Under the pieces are notes generated by a model, which did no database searches, was not told the origin of the DNA, and saw only the letters and a program-made list of their open reading frames with translations. A DNA stretch of 64,000 nucleotides from Corbicula japonica (taxonomy: Eukaryota > Mollusca > Bivalvia > Venerida > Cyrenidae), in contig JAZAYU010000201.1 of assembly GCA_038501625.1 (NCBI GenBank), forward strand, positions 186,001 through 250,000. Direction: 5' to 3'. Of this stretch, positions 23,694 to 34,561 are shown piece by piece. The position numbers and the translations under genes were made by a program. Within the stretch, counting starts at the first letter, position 1. Every line of letters starts with the position of its first letter.

Positions 23694-25655
23694 TTATATA
23701 TTTTCTGAGTCAATTTCTTCTTCCCCATCGACATCATCTTCGGATTCTTCTTCTTCGTCGTCTGTGAATTCCATATCAAATAGGTCTTGAAATGAGTTCT
23801 TATTTTTTCGTAACACTTTAGTCACAGCTGACGTGGTATTATAACCTTTGGATATGAGTTTGTCTATCTGAGACATAATCTGTGTATGTAATCTATTGTT
23901 TCTGAGTGGTAGAATAAAATTGTCAATCAGCGATGTGTATTTGCCGAAAAACTCCTTCTCGTTATACGGCTGTATGCGTTCTTCTGCCATTTCCTGTGCA
24001 GTGTCACTTTCTTCACCATTGTCTATAAATTTGTTGTATATTTTATCAAATTGTTGATCGTTACTTTCTAGGGCTCGTTTCCATAATTGTATATAAGCCT
24101 CATTATCTTCCACAGAATCGTCTTCATGGTCGCTATCGCTCATTTCCTCATGTTTTCGTTTCTTTTGGTCTCTGTAATCAGGGCACCAACCGTTTTTGAC
24201 GTGTCTTTGCACGTCGTGAACAGTGTCAAATAATTGACCACAATCGTCGCAAGCTTGTCCTTTGTTTTCCATTATGCCTTCTAAATTATTTTCTAAATTA
24301 TTTTCTGACTCTTCTGGCTTATCCTCGATGTGATCAGTTTGAAATCCAACTGTAGAATGATGGACCTCTGGGAAAACGTCTCCTTTTATAGGTTCTGGAG
24401 GAGTCACTTGACTTGTTGATTCTAAATGATTTTGACTAAAACACTTTAATCTCTGATTCTCTGGTGTAAACGGTTTTAAATCCACCAATAAATGTCCATA
24501 TGGATACTTGGTAGCTTTGGCAAATTGTTTTAAAAGTATATCGCTTTGACCAGGATACATTTGCCTTGCCAGTGTCATCACTGATTGTTTGTCGACTGGG
24601 TTATTAAACAAAACTATATAATGACAATTTCTTCTCTGTGTAGGGTCTTTGGTACCAAACAAATTCTGATTGATAGAAATCACGGAGAGAGATCTGTGGT
24701 GGGAACCCTCTGTAAACAAGTCTGTAATGCGTTTATCTTTGCCAGCTTCAGAGAACAAGTCATCCAATATCAGTAAATTGTTCATTCTTGGATTAAAGAA
24801 ATCATCATCTTCTAAGTCAGTAGGAATGCCCTTTATAAATTCTACTTTAGGTAGTACTGATGAATGAATTTCAGTGTATAACGGTTGCCATCGTTTGTAC
24901 AACCACACGATCCTTTGAATACCAGGCTGGATTTTTGAGTTGTGATTCTGCAATAAATCTTTCACCATCGTCGTCTTTCCACAAGCTGAAAAAAGAGATA
25001 ATGTTTTAGTAGTCTTTGATTAATATGCAACAAAAAATATTTAAGAAAAACAAGGAACAAAATATGTACCTAAAATGTTATTTAACCAGACAAAAGTTGA
25101 ATTTTTTATTAGTTTTGTATTTAAAAAATGATGTTGAAAAATATCCCCCAAAACTGTGTTTAAAAGTCGAAAAACTATACATAAAAATCAACCATATTGT
25201 TGAAAAACTATGCAAAAAATCTCAAAATAAATCTGAAAAAGAAAGTTGATAAACTTTACTAAAAATATTCAGAATGTTTTAAAGAAAAAATGGACAAATA
25301 AATCCATAAAAAGGCAAACTTTATGATCAAAATTTATCAAAAACAGTGATAAAACGATCAGAAAAAAAAAGTAAAATAGTATCAAACAATTATTACCTGT
25401 GGGACCCGAAATCATCATGGTAAATGGATGTTGAAACACCATGTTTTCTTCTTGTGGTGGTGGTGGTGGTGGTGGTGGTGGTGGCGCTCCTTGTGGTGGT
25501 GGTGGTGGTGGTGGTGGTGGTGGTGGTAGTGGCGGTGGTGGTAGTGGTAGTAGTGTTCCATTCAAAGACACAATGTGTTTGTGTTTAAAGTGTCGTAACA
25601 TCGCATCCTTTCTACTAAATTCCTTGTTACACTCTGAGCAACTAACGTTTTCCAT
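23694..25655 (-). CDS. FtsK/HerA-type packaging ATPase with zinc fingers, two exons
   Basis: In Polintons this class of ATPase is thought to pump DNA into capsids. Exon 1 (25655-25397) starts at ATG with a C2H2 finger (CSECNKEF...HFKHKH, residues about 5-27). A long proline tract and the first half of the P-loop (ISGPT) follow. Exon 2 (24985-23694) opens with the GKTT half of the Walker A loop, then has Walker B NLLILDDLFSEAG and the sensor-like SVISINQNLF. A second C2H2-like finger (CDDCGQLF...HVKNGWC) and a ~180-residue unknown C-terminal region ending in an acidic tail complete it. The spliced product is 516 aa, about twice a usual A32-like ATPase because of these additions. No capsid gene accompanies it, so its role here is uncertain. 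Confidence 0.87.
24986..25396 (-). other. Predicted intron splitting the ATPase Walker A loop (411 nt)
   Basis: Donor ACAG|GTAATA at 25397/25396 and acceptor CTTTTTTCAG ending at 24986. The join is in frame (phase 1). Without it neither exon has a full P-loop. Confidence 0.82.
25441..25570. repeat. GGT/ACC trinucleotide tract (polyproline coding)
   Basis: Two runs of GGT on the plus strand, separated by GGCGCTCCTTGTGG. On the minus strand they encode the polyproline linker of the ATPase. The length is probably variable. Confidence 0.85.
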
Positions 25656-26068
25656 GTTAACTCTCTGGTGGCTAACTTACAAATGATATGATGTTGTTTA
25701 ACACCCCCTTTTTATATTAATTGTTAACAAATCAATCAATCAATAACCTTCACAAAGTACACATGAGTATAAAAGATTCATACAATTATTTCAAAAATTC
25801 ATTTCTAGTTAGAACATCGTAGTGATCGGACATATATTATTTGGATTAAAACAAATTAAGGTAAAATTTGTCTCATTTAGCTTTTTGTGTAGTCTCGCCT
25901 GGCTTTTTGTAGTCTCGCCTGTATTTCTGCTGACTCACCCAGTCCCTGTTACCTTGTTCATGAAAATATTTAAACAAAAATGGTTTATTAAACTGTTGAA
26001 TATAATATATTTTTTATATTGTTTATATTTATCGAGACTAATTCATACTTTATTTTCAGATTGTCAAG
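25656..26068. promoter_or_regulatory. Divergent spacer between ATPase and PolB genes
   Basis: This spacer must hold the promoters for both directions. It is AT-rich, with a TTTTTATATTAA stretch near the ATPase start and a 15-bp direct repeat (TTTTTGT(G)TAGTCTCGCCTG) at about 25881-25921. A TTTATTTTCAG immediately upstream of the PolB ATG could be a 3' splice site for a 5' UTR intron. No tested element is implied. Confidence 0.45.
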
Positions 26069-29000
26069 ATGGCTTTTAAGTGCGAGCAGTGTGGGGCGAA
26101 CTTCCCAAAGTTGAGCCAGTTATTACAGCATAGGCGGACAATGAACCACTGGAAACACAGATGCGAGTCGTGCAAAAAGTCGTTTTCCAGGAAACAGAAT
26201 TTGCAGAGACATATGGAACGGCACAGCAAAGAAAATAACCAACATTGCCCTGAGTGTTTAAAGGTGTTTGCAAGAGAAGATGCATTAGATGAACATTTAC
26301 ACCAGGAGCATGGATGGCCCAGGGCTAAACGCTCTGCGGAAAATCAGGAAGGAGGTGGAGCGGCTAAACGGCAAAAGATGGAACAAGAGCCATCTAGTTT
26401 TTATGACATTGAGAAAGTTGGTGAAAAAAAGATAGAAAAGTTTAGAACTACGGCTACTTATTACAAAGTGAACATAAAATATATGGAGGTTGATGGACTA
26501 CCTAATATTTTGAAAACTCTGAAGCAGGTTTTCCAATCAATCCTCAATGATATTACTCATATGATACCAGATACGGACTTAGTGAGAATATCAATGGACA
26601 ATCCCGAATTAGACTTTCCTATTACACTGGAATTCATGCCGCGCAGAGAGCTTACCGCTGAAAGGATTCTCTCCGAAATTGAAAGGGTTCTTCAATCGTA
26701 TCAGCAGTTTGTCGTCGATGAAGCCTTCCGCATCGATATTGTGCATGTGCAAAATCCACATGGTAAAGGCTACAAGCGGAAACCATATGTAGACATATCA
26801 AGGTTGCTGCAATCCAAAAGTAGTGTGATACAGATAAAAAACAATGACGAACTGTGCTGTGCACGTGCCATTGTAACAGCTATTGCCCGTCATGAAAATC
26901 ACCCGCAGTGGGACAACATACGAAGAGGATATGGACTTCAAACCTTACTAGCAGAGCAACTGCATCGAAAAGCTGGTGTACCTCTACAAAAATGTGGGCT
27001 AGAGGAAGTCAAGAAATTCCAAGCAGTTCTCCCCAACTACCAACTACACGTATTGTCTAAAGATCATTTTAATGGTATTATTTACAATGGCGTTGAAGGG
27101 GGTGTACCTATCTACTTGTATTACCACGACGAACATTTCGATGTTATTACCAAAATGACCGGTTTTCTAAACAGAAGCTATTTCTGCCAAACCTGTAAAA
27201 AAGGCTATTCAAACAAAGAGCGACATATGTGCAATCATCCGTGTGCACATTGCCATAACATACATGCGGATGAAGAAGAGAAATGGCAGTTCTGTAAACA
27301 GTGTAACAGGCATTTCAAAAACGATACTTGTTTTCAAATGCACCTAAAGAAGAAAAGCGATGGTGGTAAATGCACGTGCGAAGTATATTTCAAGTGCTTA
27401 AAATGCGACCAGACAATCAACATGAACGTACATAAAAAAACTCATGTATGTCATGAAGTATATTGTAAAACATGTAAAGACTATTTCAGCGACGACCATT
27501 TATGTTATATGCAACCTGTTATTGACGAGAATTCCTCAAAGAAAACATCCATCAAAAAACACCATTTGAAATACATCTTTTTTGATTTTGAATGTACACA
27601 GGACGATGTAATGCAATGTGATCGTGGGTACAATCCTAGTGAAAGCGGAAGATGTACGCACTGTTTAAAATCTTGGTGTGGTTCATATCAACATAACCCC
27701 AACCTTTGTGTGGCTCATAAGGTCTGTGAATTATGTCTCAACAACCCAGTTACAGCAGAATCATTGTGTGTTTCTTGTGGAATAAACAAGCGAGTGTTTC
27801 GAGGTCTTGAGACTACTAACGATTTCTGTAAATGGTTGTTTTCCGAAGAAAATGAAGGTGCCACAGTGGTTTGTCACAATTTTAAAGGGTATGACAGTTA
27901 CCCCATTCTTCAGTATTTACATGAAAATGCTGTACTTCCAGAAGTCATCACAACAGGATCTAAGTACATGTCTATCAATGTGCCAGTCAACAAAATCCGG
28001 ATGATTGACTCACTCAACTTTATTCCTATGGCACTGGCTGAAATGCCGACCGCTTTTGGGGAGATGGAGTTAGCCAAGGGTTACTTCCCACATTTGTTCA
28101 ATAGAAAGGAGAACCAACATGCTGTATTAACAAACCTGCCAGACCTAAAGTTCTACTCGCCTGATAGCATGAAACCAGAAGCAAGGGAAAAGTTTCTGAA
28201 ATGGTATGAACTAAATAAGACTTCATCATTTAACTTCCAGACAGAACTATTGCGTTACTGTGAGTCAGACGTGGACATTTTAAGAAAGTGCTGCCTAAAA
28301 TTTCGAGCTCTATTCATGGACTTAACGCGTAAAGGTGAAAACAATGGAATAGACCCATTTGAAAAATGTATAACGATTGCATCTGCCTGCAATCTGGTTT
28401 ATAGAACAAACTTTCTAGAGCACGAGAACATAGGCATCATACCACCACATGGCTACCGACCCTATGAAAAACAGTCCATCTTGGCATATCAATGGATGTC
28501 TTATATAGCACACAAAGACAAAATCAATGTGCAACATGGAAAAAACCAAGGTGAAAAATCAATCGGACCTTACAAAGTAGATGGTTATTATGAACGAGAT
28601 GGAGAGAAAATAGTTCTGGAGTTTCACGGCTGTTTTTGGCACGGATGCCCTAAATGTTTTTCCAAGACAACAACAAACCCTGTGACTGACATGCGTATGA
28701 GCGAATTGTATGCAAGAACTGTGGAGAAACAGAAATTTATAGAGGAAAATGGCTATACATATGTCTGCAAATGGGAGTGTGACTTTAAACGCGATATCGA
28801 GAGAGATGCAAACATGAAACAGTACATTCAGAGCCTTGACTTTGTCAGCCCTCTTGAACCACGGGATGCCTTTTTTGGTGGACGAACTGAAGCATTCAAA
28901 TTGTATGAGGAAACAACTGTGACTAAACAAATAAAGTATTATGACGTAACGTCACTTTATCCGTATGTGAACAAAACGGGCAAGATTCCCATTGGTCATC

Positions 29001-30217
29001 CGCAGATTATCACAGAGAATTTCGAAGATATTTCAAACTATGAAGGCCTCATTAAATGTAAGGTATTGCCACCAAAAGGACTACACATTCCGGTCTTACC
29101 AACAAAATGCAATGGAAAACTCATGTTCAGTTTATGTCGCACATGTACAGAAAACTACCAACAGAAGCCCTGTGAGCATAGCGACAGTAAGAGATCGTTA
29201 ATGGGAACTTGGGTGACAGATGAGTTGAAAATGGCGCTATATCAAGGTTACAAACTATTACATATATATGAAGTGTGGCATTTTAAAAATGTATCTCAGT
29301 ACGATACTAAAACAAAATCTGGTGGCATATTCACCGAATACGTAAATACATTTTTGAAAGTGAAGCAAGAAGCCAGCGGGTGGCCAGACTGGTGCGTGGA
29401 TGAATACACAAAACAGAAGTACATACAACAATATTACGAGAAGGAAGGAATTTGCTTAGACTACGTAAAGATAGAAAAAAATCCTGGGCTACGATCTCTT
29501 GCCAAGTTGATGTTGAATTCGTTCTGGGGTAAATTTGGTCAACGCACCAATTTGACCCAAACTACGTACATATCTGATCCCCTAGAATTCTTTGACATGA
29601 TGACAAGCGATAAACAGAAAGTAAAAAATATACAATTTGTCAACAATGAGTCCTTGAAATTGGACTGGGTGTATAACGACAACTTTGTCGAATCTTCAAG
29701 TAGAACTAATGTCATTATAGCTGCCTACACAACTGCACAAGCACGCTTGAAACTCAATAGTTATCTACAACAATTAGGTGAGAGGGTCCTGTATTGCGAC
29801 ACAGATTCGATTGTCTTTACCACGGTTACGGGTCAATGGGAGCCTCCACTTGGGGACTACCTCGGTGATCTAACGGATGAAGCTCCCCAAAACGTCATCA
29901 CCACATTTGTCACCGGTGGACCGAAAAATTACGCATACACATTGCTTAAGCCAAATAATAAAGGACAATCATCCATATGTAAGGTGCGTGGCATTACTCT
30001 GAATTTCAAGAACACTATTGATATCAATTTTCAATCAGTGAAGGACATGGTGACAGGAAAAGGTCCTGACCGTATATCTGTAGTAGATGAACATAAGATA
30101 GTACGAAACGCTTCCACAGGACATTTAATTACCAAATGTGAATATAAAGACTACAAAATTGTGTTTGATAAGCGCGTGATTAAAGAGAACTACCACACCG
30201 TACCCTATGGCATGTAA
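26069..30217 (+). CDS. Protein-primed family B DNA polymerase with zinc-finger, OTU-like and Vsr-like modules
   Basis: Replicates the element. 1382 aa, uninterrupted, ATG at 26069. In order: three C2H2 fingers (about residues 5-80); a segment with NNDELCCARAIV (about 257-268) and YYHDEHFDVI (about 349-358) resembling the Cys and His blocks of OTU-like proteases; Cys-rich fingers (about 375-480); exonuclease motifs FDFECT (Exo I, about 505), CHNFKGYDSY (Exo II, about 602) and YCESDVDIL (Exo III, about 730); an insert with VDGYY...LEFHGCFWHGCPKC (about 835-862) resembling the Vsr endonuclease core; polymerase motif A DVTSLYPYV (about 958), motif B KLMLNSFWGKFG (about 1145) and motif C YCDTDSIVF (about 1242). 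All catalytic residues are present. AATAAA lies about 75 bp after the stop. Confidence 0.93.
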   Translation: MAFKCEQCGANFPKLSQLLQHRRTMNHWKHRCESCKKSFSRKQNLQRHMERHSKENNQHCPECLKVFAREDALDEHLHQEHGWPRAKRSAENQEGGGAAKRQKMEQEPSSFYDIEKVGEKKIEKFRTTATYYKVNIKYMEVDGLPNILKTLKQVFQSILNDITHMIPDTDLVRISMDNPELDFPITLEFMPRRELTAERILSEIERVLQSYQQFVVDEAFRIDIVHVQNPHGKGYKRKPYVDISRLLQSKSSVIQIKNNDELCCARAIVTAIARHENHPQWDNIRRGYGLQTLLAEQLHRKAGVPLQKCGLEEVKKFQAVLPNYQLHVLSKDHFNGIIYNGVEGGVPIYLYYHDEHFDVITKMTGFLNRSYFCQTCKKGYSNKERHMCNHPCAHCHNIHADEEEKWQFCKQCNRHFKNDTCFQMHLKKKSDGGKCTCEVYFKCLKCDQTINMNVHKKTHVCHEVYCKTCKDYFSDDHLCYMQPVIDENSSKKTSIKKHHLKYIFFDFECTQDDVMQCDRGYNPSESGRCTHCLKSWCGSYQHNPNLCVAHKVCELCLNNPVTAESLCVSCGINKRVFRGLETTNDFCKWLFSEENEGATVVCHNFKGYDSYPILQYLHENAVLPEVITTGSKYMSINVPVNKIRMIDSLNFIPMALAEMPTAFGEMELAKGYFPHLFNRKENQHAVLTNLPDLKFYSPDSMKPEAREKFLKWYELNKTSSFNFQTELLRYCESDVDILRKCCLKFRALFMDLTRKGENNGIDPFEKCITIASACNLVYRTNFLEHENIGIIPPHGYRPYEKQSILAYQWMSYIAHKDKINVQHGKNQGEKSIGPYKVDGYYERDGEKIVLEFHGCFWHGCPKCFSKTTTNPVTDMRMSELYARTVEKQKFIEENGYTYVCKWECDFKRDIERDANMKQYIQSLDFVSPLEPRDAFFGGRTEAFKLYEETTVTKQIKYYDVTSLYPYVNKTGKIPIGHPQIITENFEDISNYEGLIKCKVLPPKGLHIPVLPTKCNGKLMFSLCRTCTENYQQKPCEHSDSKRSLMGTWVTDELKMALYQGYKLLHIYEVWHFKNVSQYDTKTKSGGIFTEYVNTFLKVKQEASGWPDWCVDEYTKQKYIQQYYEKEGICLDYVKIEKNPGLRSLAKLMLNSFWGKFGQRTNLTQTTYISDPLEFFDMMTSDKQKVKNIQFVNNESLKLDWVYNDNFVESSSRTNVIIAAYTTAQARLKLNSYLQQLGERVLYCDTDSIVFTTVTGQWEPPLGDYLGDLTDEAPQNVITTFVTGGPKNYAYTLLKPNNKGQSSICKVRGITLNFKNTIDINFQSVKDMVTGKGPDRISVVDEHKIVRNASTGHLITKCEYKDYKIVFDKRVIKENYHTVPYGM

Positions 30218-30618
30218 ATTATATTTGCACATTAAACATACTTGTAAATGTAATATTGTGTATACTGCTATACTTGTTTTGTACGTTGTAAATAAAATAT
30301 TGTGTCAATAATGTAAAAAGCTCTTGTTATTTTTGTCAATCTGATCATACTGCTTTATCATTTGTTTAGATGTGTTCAATGCAACAGAGTGAGAAGTGAT
30401 ATCCGCTGAAATTACACCATATACATTTTCTATACAGCGGCGGTATCAAATTTAAATTCGCTGGTCGTCTGCTTCGATTGGCCTCCCACAATATGTATGG
30501 TACAATAGTGGGCAAGCGTCAGTAAAGTAATTTAGGATACACATTTATTTAAATAACAACGCTCTGAATTGGTGAGATATCGGAAAAAAAAGTCGCGGCC
30601 GGTTTTATTTGAGTTGTC
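30218..30618. other. PolB 3' flank with AATAAA and right internal segment
   Basis: AATAAAATA at about 30291 is a likely poly(A) signal for PolB. Further on, GTCGTCTGCT (about 30465) is a lone copy of the TIR module outside the TIR. No ORF. Confidence 0.6.
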
Positions 30619-31123
30619 CTGTTTTATTGGAAAATTGTCTGCTAGTCCACCCGCCAATATGGTAGCGCCCAGTAAAGACCAGCATGAAATGGCGGACTAT
30701 TGGAAAATTCAAATGTCGTCTGATACTAAGGTTTAAAAAATACTACATAAACCGCCGGTATGGCTGCGCCCGGGGTTATGATATAAAATGGCTGACTATT
30801 GGCAAAAAATGTCGTCTGCTACTATATTAGCGCACTGTGTAAGACTATTAAAAGGTAGATTAGATAAAAAAAAAAAATAGTATTTCTATCATTTAAAGCG
30901 GTCGTCAACATTCAAAAATGGCGGCGCCGATGTAGCGGCGGGATAATGGAAAATTCCAAGGCGGAAAAGCATCGTCTGCTTAAGCGGCCGGTTCGATCCG
31001 GTTACGCAAGAGCGGGTTCAAAAAAGCGACTCATTTTCTACTCCATCCAAGATGGCGGATTTATATAGAATATATAGTGGGGTCACCGGGTGCATACCGA
31101 CTGGATGGGCAGCCTAGACTACT
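30619..31123 (-). repeat. Polinton right terminal inverted repeat
   Basis: Reverse complement of 21193-21693. It ends GACTACT at 31123, directly followed by TATATA. Confidence 0.92.
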
Positions 31124-31129
31124 TATATA
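31124..31129. repeat. 6-bp target-site duplication, right (TATATA)
   Basis: Identical to 21187-21192. Being an AT-rich palindromic hexamer it could match by chance, but its exact position against both element ends supports a true duplication. Confidence 0.85.
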
Positions 31130-31640
31130 GGCAAAGTCACGTGGTGACGTGTGACGTAACAATTGTCATTTCTGCCGGTTAAAGTGTTTAATCTTTAATC
31201 GATTAAACATACTATTGTATAGATGTCTGTAAGACTACGTCATAGATCTGTAACATTTCATTGTCTAAACAATAATTGATCGTGCCGTCGTTTTTTATTT
31301 GTTTTGTGTAATTAGGCACTTGGATTGATCACAAACCTACACACAGACCATAAATGACGAAGGCCAATCACGTGCTTGATAACAACGGAAATTCTTCGTT
31401 AAGGATAGAATACTACAAACGCAATCTGATTAGAATCGTTTCCTGAAAAGCGCTATGCTATCAGGATCTGACGAGTCTCGAAAACAAGCTTTTATCCACA
31501 ACCTTCCGAAACAATCAGATTGTCGCCGACATATTCGTTGAGGTTCATGATGAATTCGCCCTAATTGTAGAAGCCTTCCGAGTTTATATTTTGTCCATGT
31601 ATACGCAACATTGTAAACCATGAAAAGTGGTGTAATGTAA
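31130..31640. other. Spacer between Polinton and LINE
   Basis: No gene. A GTGACGT-rich stretch lies at 31138-31158. One 63-codon frame on the minus strand has no motif. Confidence 0.5.
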
Positions 31641-31672
31641 AAAACATTTTACAGAACAGAACAGAACAGAAC
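31641..31672 (-). repeat. (ACAGA)n 3' tail of the LINE
   Basis: Four or more ACAGA units on the plus strand (TCTGT on the element strand) mark the LINE 3' end. Some LINE families end in short tandem repeats instead of poly(A). Confidence 0.7.
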
Positions 31673-32470
31673 ATTTCATTTATTTGAAGTCAGGTTCACA
31701 AAGAACAACATGATAATAATATACGTTACAATAATGGGATAATGGCAGACAGTAGCAATTTATCAAATTTTCAAGGGGAAAGTGTTCAAAGAATATAAGG
31801 GATAATAGCAGCTGTTTAACAAAAATACCAAGTAAGTAGGGTACATAACAGGTAAAAAGGTTATATTCACAGTCATTACATATAGCAATACATCAGGTGG
31901 GGATTTTATAATTCATTAAGGCTAATAAACTACAAATGTAAGCGTATAGACCATATAAGTATCAGTATGACAGAAATATGACACACATTGAATAAAAAAG
32001 CAACAACACAGAAATACGGAATATTCATAATATTACAGTTCGGCGATGCCTTAGCGAAACGAAAGGTAAGGCCGCCCATATTTTCACACAGTGTGCATGC
32101 TGTAGAACTTATTAGAAAAGAAAGAACAAGCGGCTTTAACGAAAAACGAAAGTAAAGCCCTTCATTCTTTCTTACTTATGTATAATGAGCGTTATTTTAC
32201 AATGTGACGTACTACGGAATGCACCTGTGCGATCAATTATCCAGTACAAGGTTACTCAGTGGAGCGTAGAGGCTAGCGGTAAAGTGTGTCATTTGATCAA
32301 TTTATTAGACGACGGCACGAGGACACAGTAGGATTATACAGGTAAATGTTTAAAATAAAATCTAATTGTTGGCGTGAAAATTGATTATTTTCTTTGCGAA
32401 TATTGCTAAGTTTCGAAGTAGATAGAATGATTTATTGTTTAACAGTTCTTTAAATTTGAGAATATTAGGT

Positions 32471-34474
32471 CTAGTAAAGTACCATGTTAGAATATATTTC
32501 TTTCTTTGTGTACAAAATATGGGGCACTTCATTAAATAATGGTACTCGTCCGGGGGGGGGGGGTCGTCGGAATCGCATTACATGTGTCCTACGATGTTCA
32601 AATGGAATGTAATTCTGAGCCCAGCGCAAAGTTTCAATAGGTAACCTATGATTACCAGTTCTATAATGAAATAGACTGGTCCGGAGATCATTTGGCAAAA
32701 TCTTCATATAATCTTCAAAGGATATGTTGTCTTTGAAAATGCGGTAATTAATTCCTTTGGATGATTCCATTACCGAGTTTGACCAAGTTTGAAGAAACTG
32801 GTCTGTCAGTGTTTGTTTTACTTATCTATGCGCATTATTTAAGGTAATTTCAAATTGGTTAAGCCAAAAATGTGTGTTACCAGTATTATCCAAAATACTT
32901 TAAACGTATTTCACCCACGAAAAATTTAAGTTTGACCTCAACATATACATATAGCATAAGCAAGAAAGTTTCATTTCATGAGACGAGATTAAATTAGCCC
33001 AAAATTTTATCATCCGACTCTTGATTATAATTTTAATCGGGAAGCGGCCAAGTTCTGCATATAACATATATAAAGGTGTTGACATTTTACTTTTAGTAAT
33101 CTTCCTTAAGAAATCAGTATGTATCCGTTTAATAATGTCTATATTTTCCGCCCCCCATATCTCACTGTTGTATGTAAGTATCGGTAAAATAGTCTGATCA
33201 AATAATTTAAGCTGTAGGTCAATAGGCAAATCAATGTTATATATTCTAGTGTACAGGAGGTGCATTGCTTTATTAGCTTGTTCTGCAATAGACTTTCTAG
33301 CATCTAAAAAACTTCCACTTGATGAGAATATCACGCCCAAATATTTATATTCTTTTACCGTTTAAAGCATTGTTCCATTTAGATAAAACTTATATTTTTC
33401 CGGCTTATTTGTTCCAAATACCATTACTTTTGTTTTATTCATATTTATCTGTAGCTTCCATAGTTTGCAATAATCTGAGAAATCGTTGAGAAGGTTTTGG
33501 AACGATTCTTGATCTTCACTCATTAATACAGTATCATTTGCATATAACAATACAAACAGCTTGATGTAAATATTGATATCATTGTCGTTAAGAACAAATT
33601 CTACGCCACGGTTTCTTTGTTGCAGATAATCTTCAAGATCATTAAGGTAGAGGGCAAATAAAATGGGCGACAAATTCTCTCCTTGTCTCAATCCATTAGG
33701 GCTTGTGAAAAAGGGGGAAATACAGTTGTTAGCAGAAACACACGAATTGATGTTAGCATACATATTAAAAATAACCTTAAGTAATTTTCCAATTATACCA
33801 TTTTGCATTAATTTTTGCCAAAGACCTGCCCTCCATACGTTATCAAAAGCAGAACTAAAATCGATATAAGAGACGAATCATTTTTTACGTTGGCGTCTTA
33901 TATTATCTATAATAAATTTCAGCGTAAAAACATGATCGGTTGTCGAGTATTTATGGCGAAATCCTGCTTGATTTTCTTTTAGAATAGAATTACCGTCCAA
34001 AAATTTAGTAATTCTATCATTAAGTATAGACGTAAATAGTTTACTTAGACAACTAAGGATAGTAATTGGTCTGTAATTTTCAGGGTTTACGAACGGGCCC
34101 TTCCTTTTATAAATAGGCTTTAAAGTACCGACAAGCCGAACGTCGGGCAATTGACCCGTATCAAGTACAAGATTAAATAGTCGGATGTAAAGAGGAATCA
34201 TAAGTTGTTTTGTACTTTTAATATATTCATTGTAAATAAAGTCTTGTGGAGATGCGGCCTTAGAGTTTTTAGTTTTTACATTTTGATATTGCTTTTAAGA
34301 TTTCGCTTTCTGTGATCTGTCCGTTAAGAAGTTCTAAATTGTGATTCCGAAAATCAAAAAAGTCTTCATTGATTTGCTGTTGGTTTTCACCCGAATTATT
34401 AGCGCCATTAAAATAATTATAAAACGCATCAATACTAGGTTGTTTCGACGAGTCTTGAGGTTTAACCGATTTTT
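32471..34474 (-). pseudogene. LINE reverse transcriptase and C-terminal region, disabled
   Basis: RT blocks are readable: NYRPITILSCLSKLF and ENQAGFR (34201-33878), FSSAFDNVW (about 33855), NGLRQGENLSPILFALYLNDL (33808-33362), then the thumb and KRIHTDFLRKI region (33340-32900). A DEYHYLMKCP zinc-type motif lies near 32540. Lesions: the catalytic box reads YAND rather than YADD at about 33540, stops or frame changes occur between 33878 and 33808 and near 33360, and a 13-G run at 32557-32569 shifts the frame before the terminal zinc motif. The protein cannot be functional as encoded. Confidence 0.85.
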
Positions 34475-34561
34475 AGCTCGACTATTCGAAGAATATGTCG
34501 AGCTATTGTACTCACTTGGGCGTCGGCGTCGCCGTCGCCGTCGGCGTCGGCGTCCCGCTTT

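Larger units (their letters stand above)
21193..31123. mobile_element. Compact Polinton/Maverick element, three genes
   Basis: A 9931-bp self-synthesising DNA transposon/virus-like element. Ends are AG...CT with ~500-bp terminal inverted repeats (21193-21693 and 30619-31123). TATATA flanks both sides. Genes: integrase (minus), ATPase with zinc fingers (minus) and PolB (plus), the last two divergent from a shared ~410-bp spacer. The gaps (21694-22410 and 30218-30618) are too small for a major capsid protein, and no minor capsid or cysteine-protease ORF is present. Typical Mavericks are 15-20 kb. The matching ends and TSD argue that this is a complete insertion, not a truncated one. The very similar TIRs and open genes suggest recent activity. 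Confidence 0.92.

Noticed and set aside
25441..25686. Plus-strand polyglycine ORF
   Set aside because: Antisense of the polyproline linker in the ATPase exon.
21193..31123. Adenovirus-like or free virus genome integrated whole
   Set aside because: No capsid, protease or fibre-like gene; integrase, TIRs and a 6-bp duplication point to a Polinton-type element.
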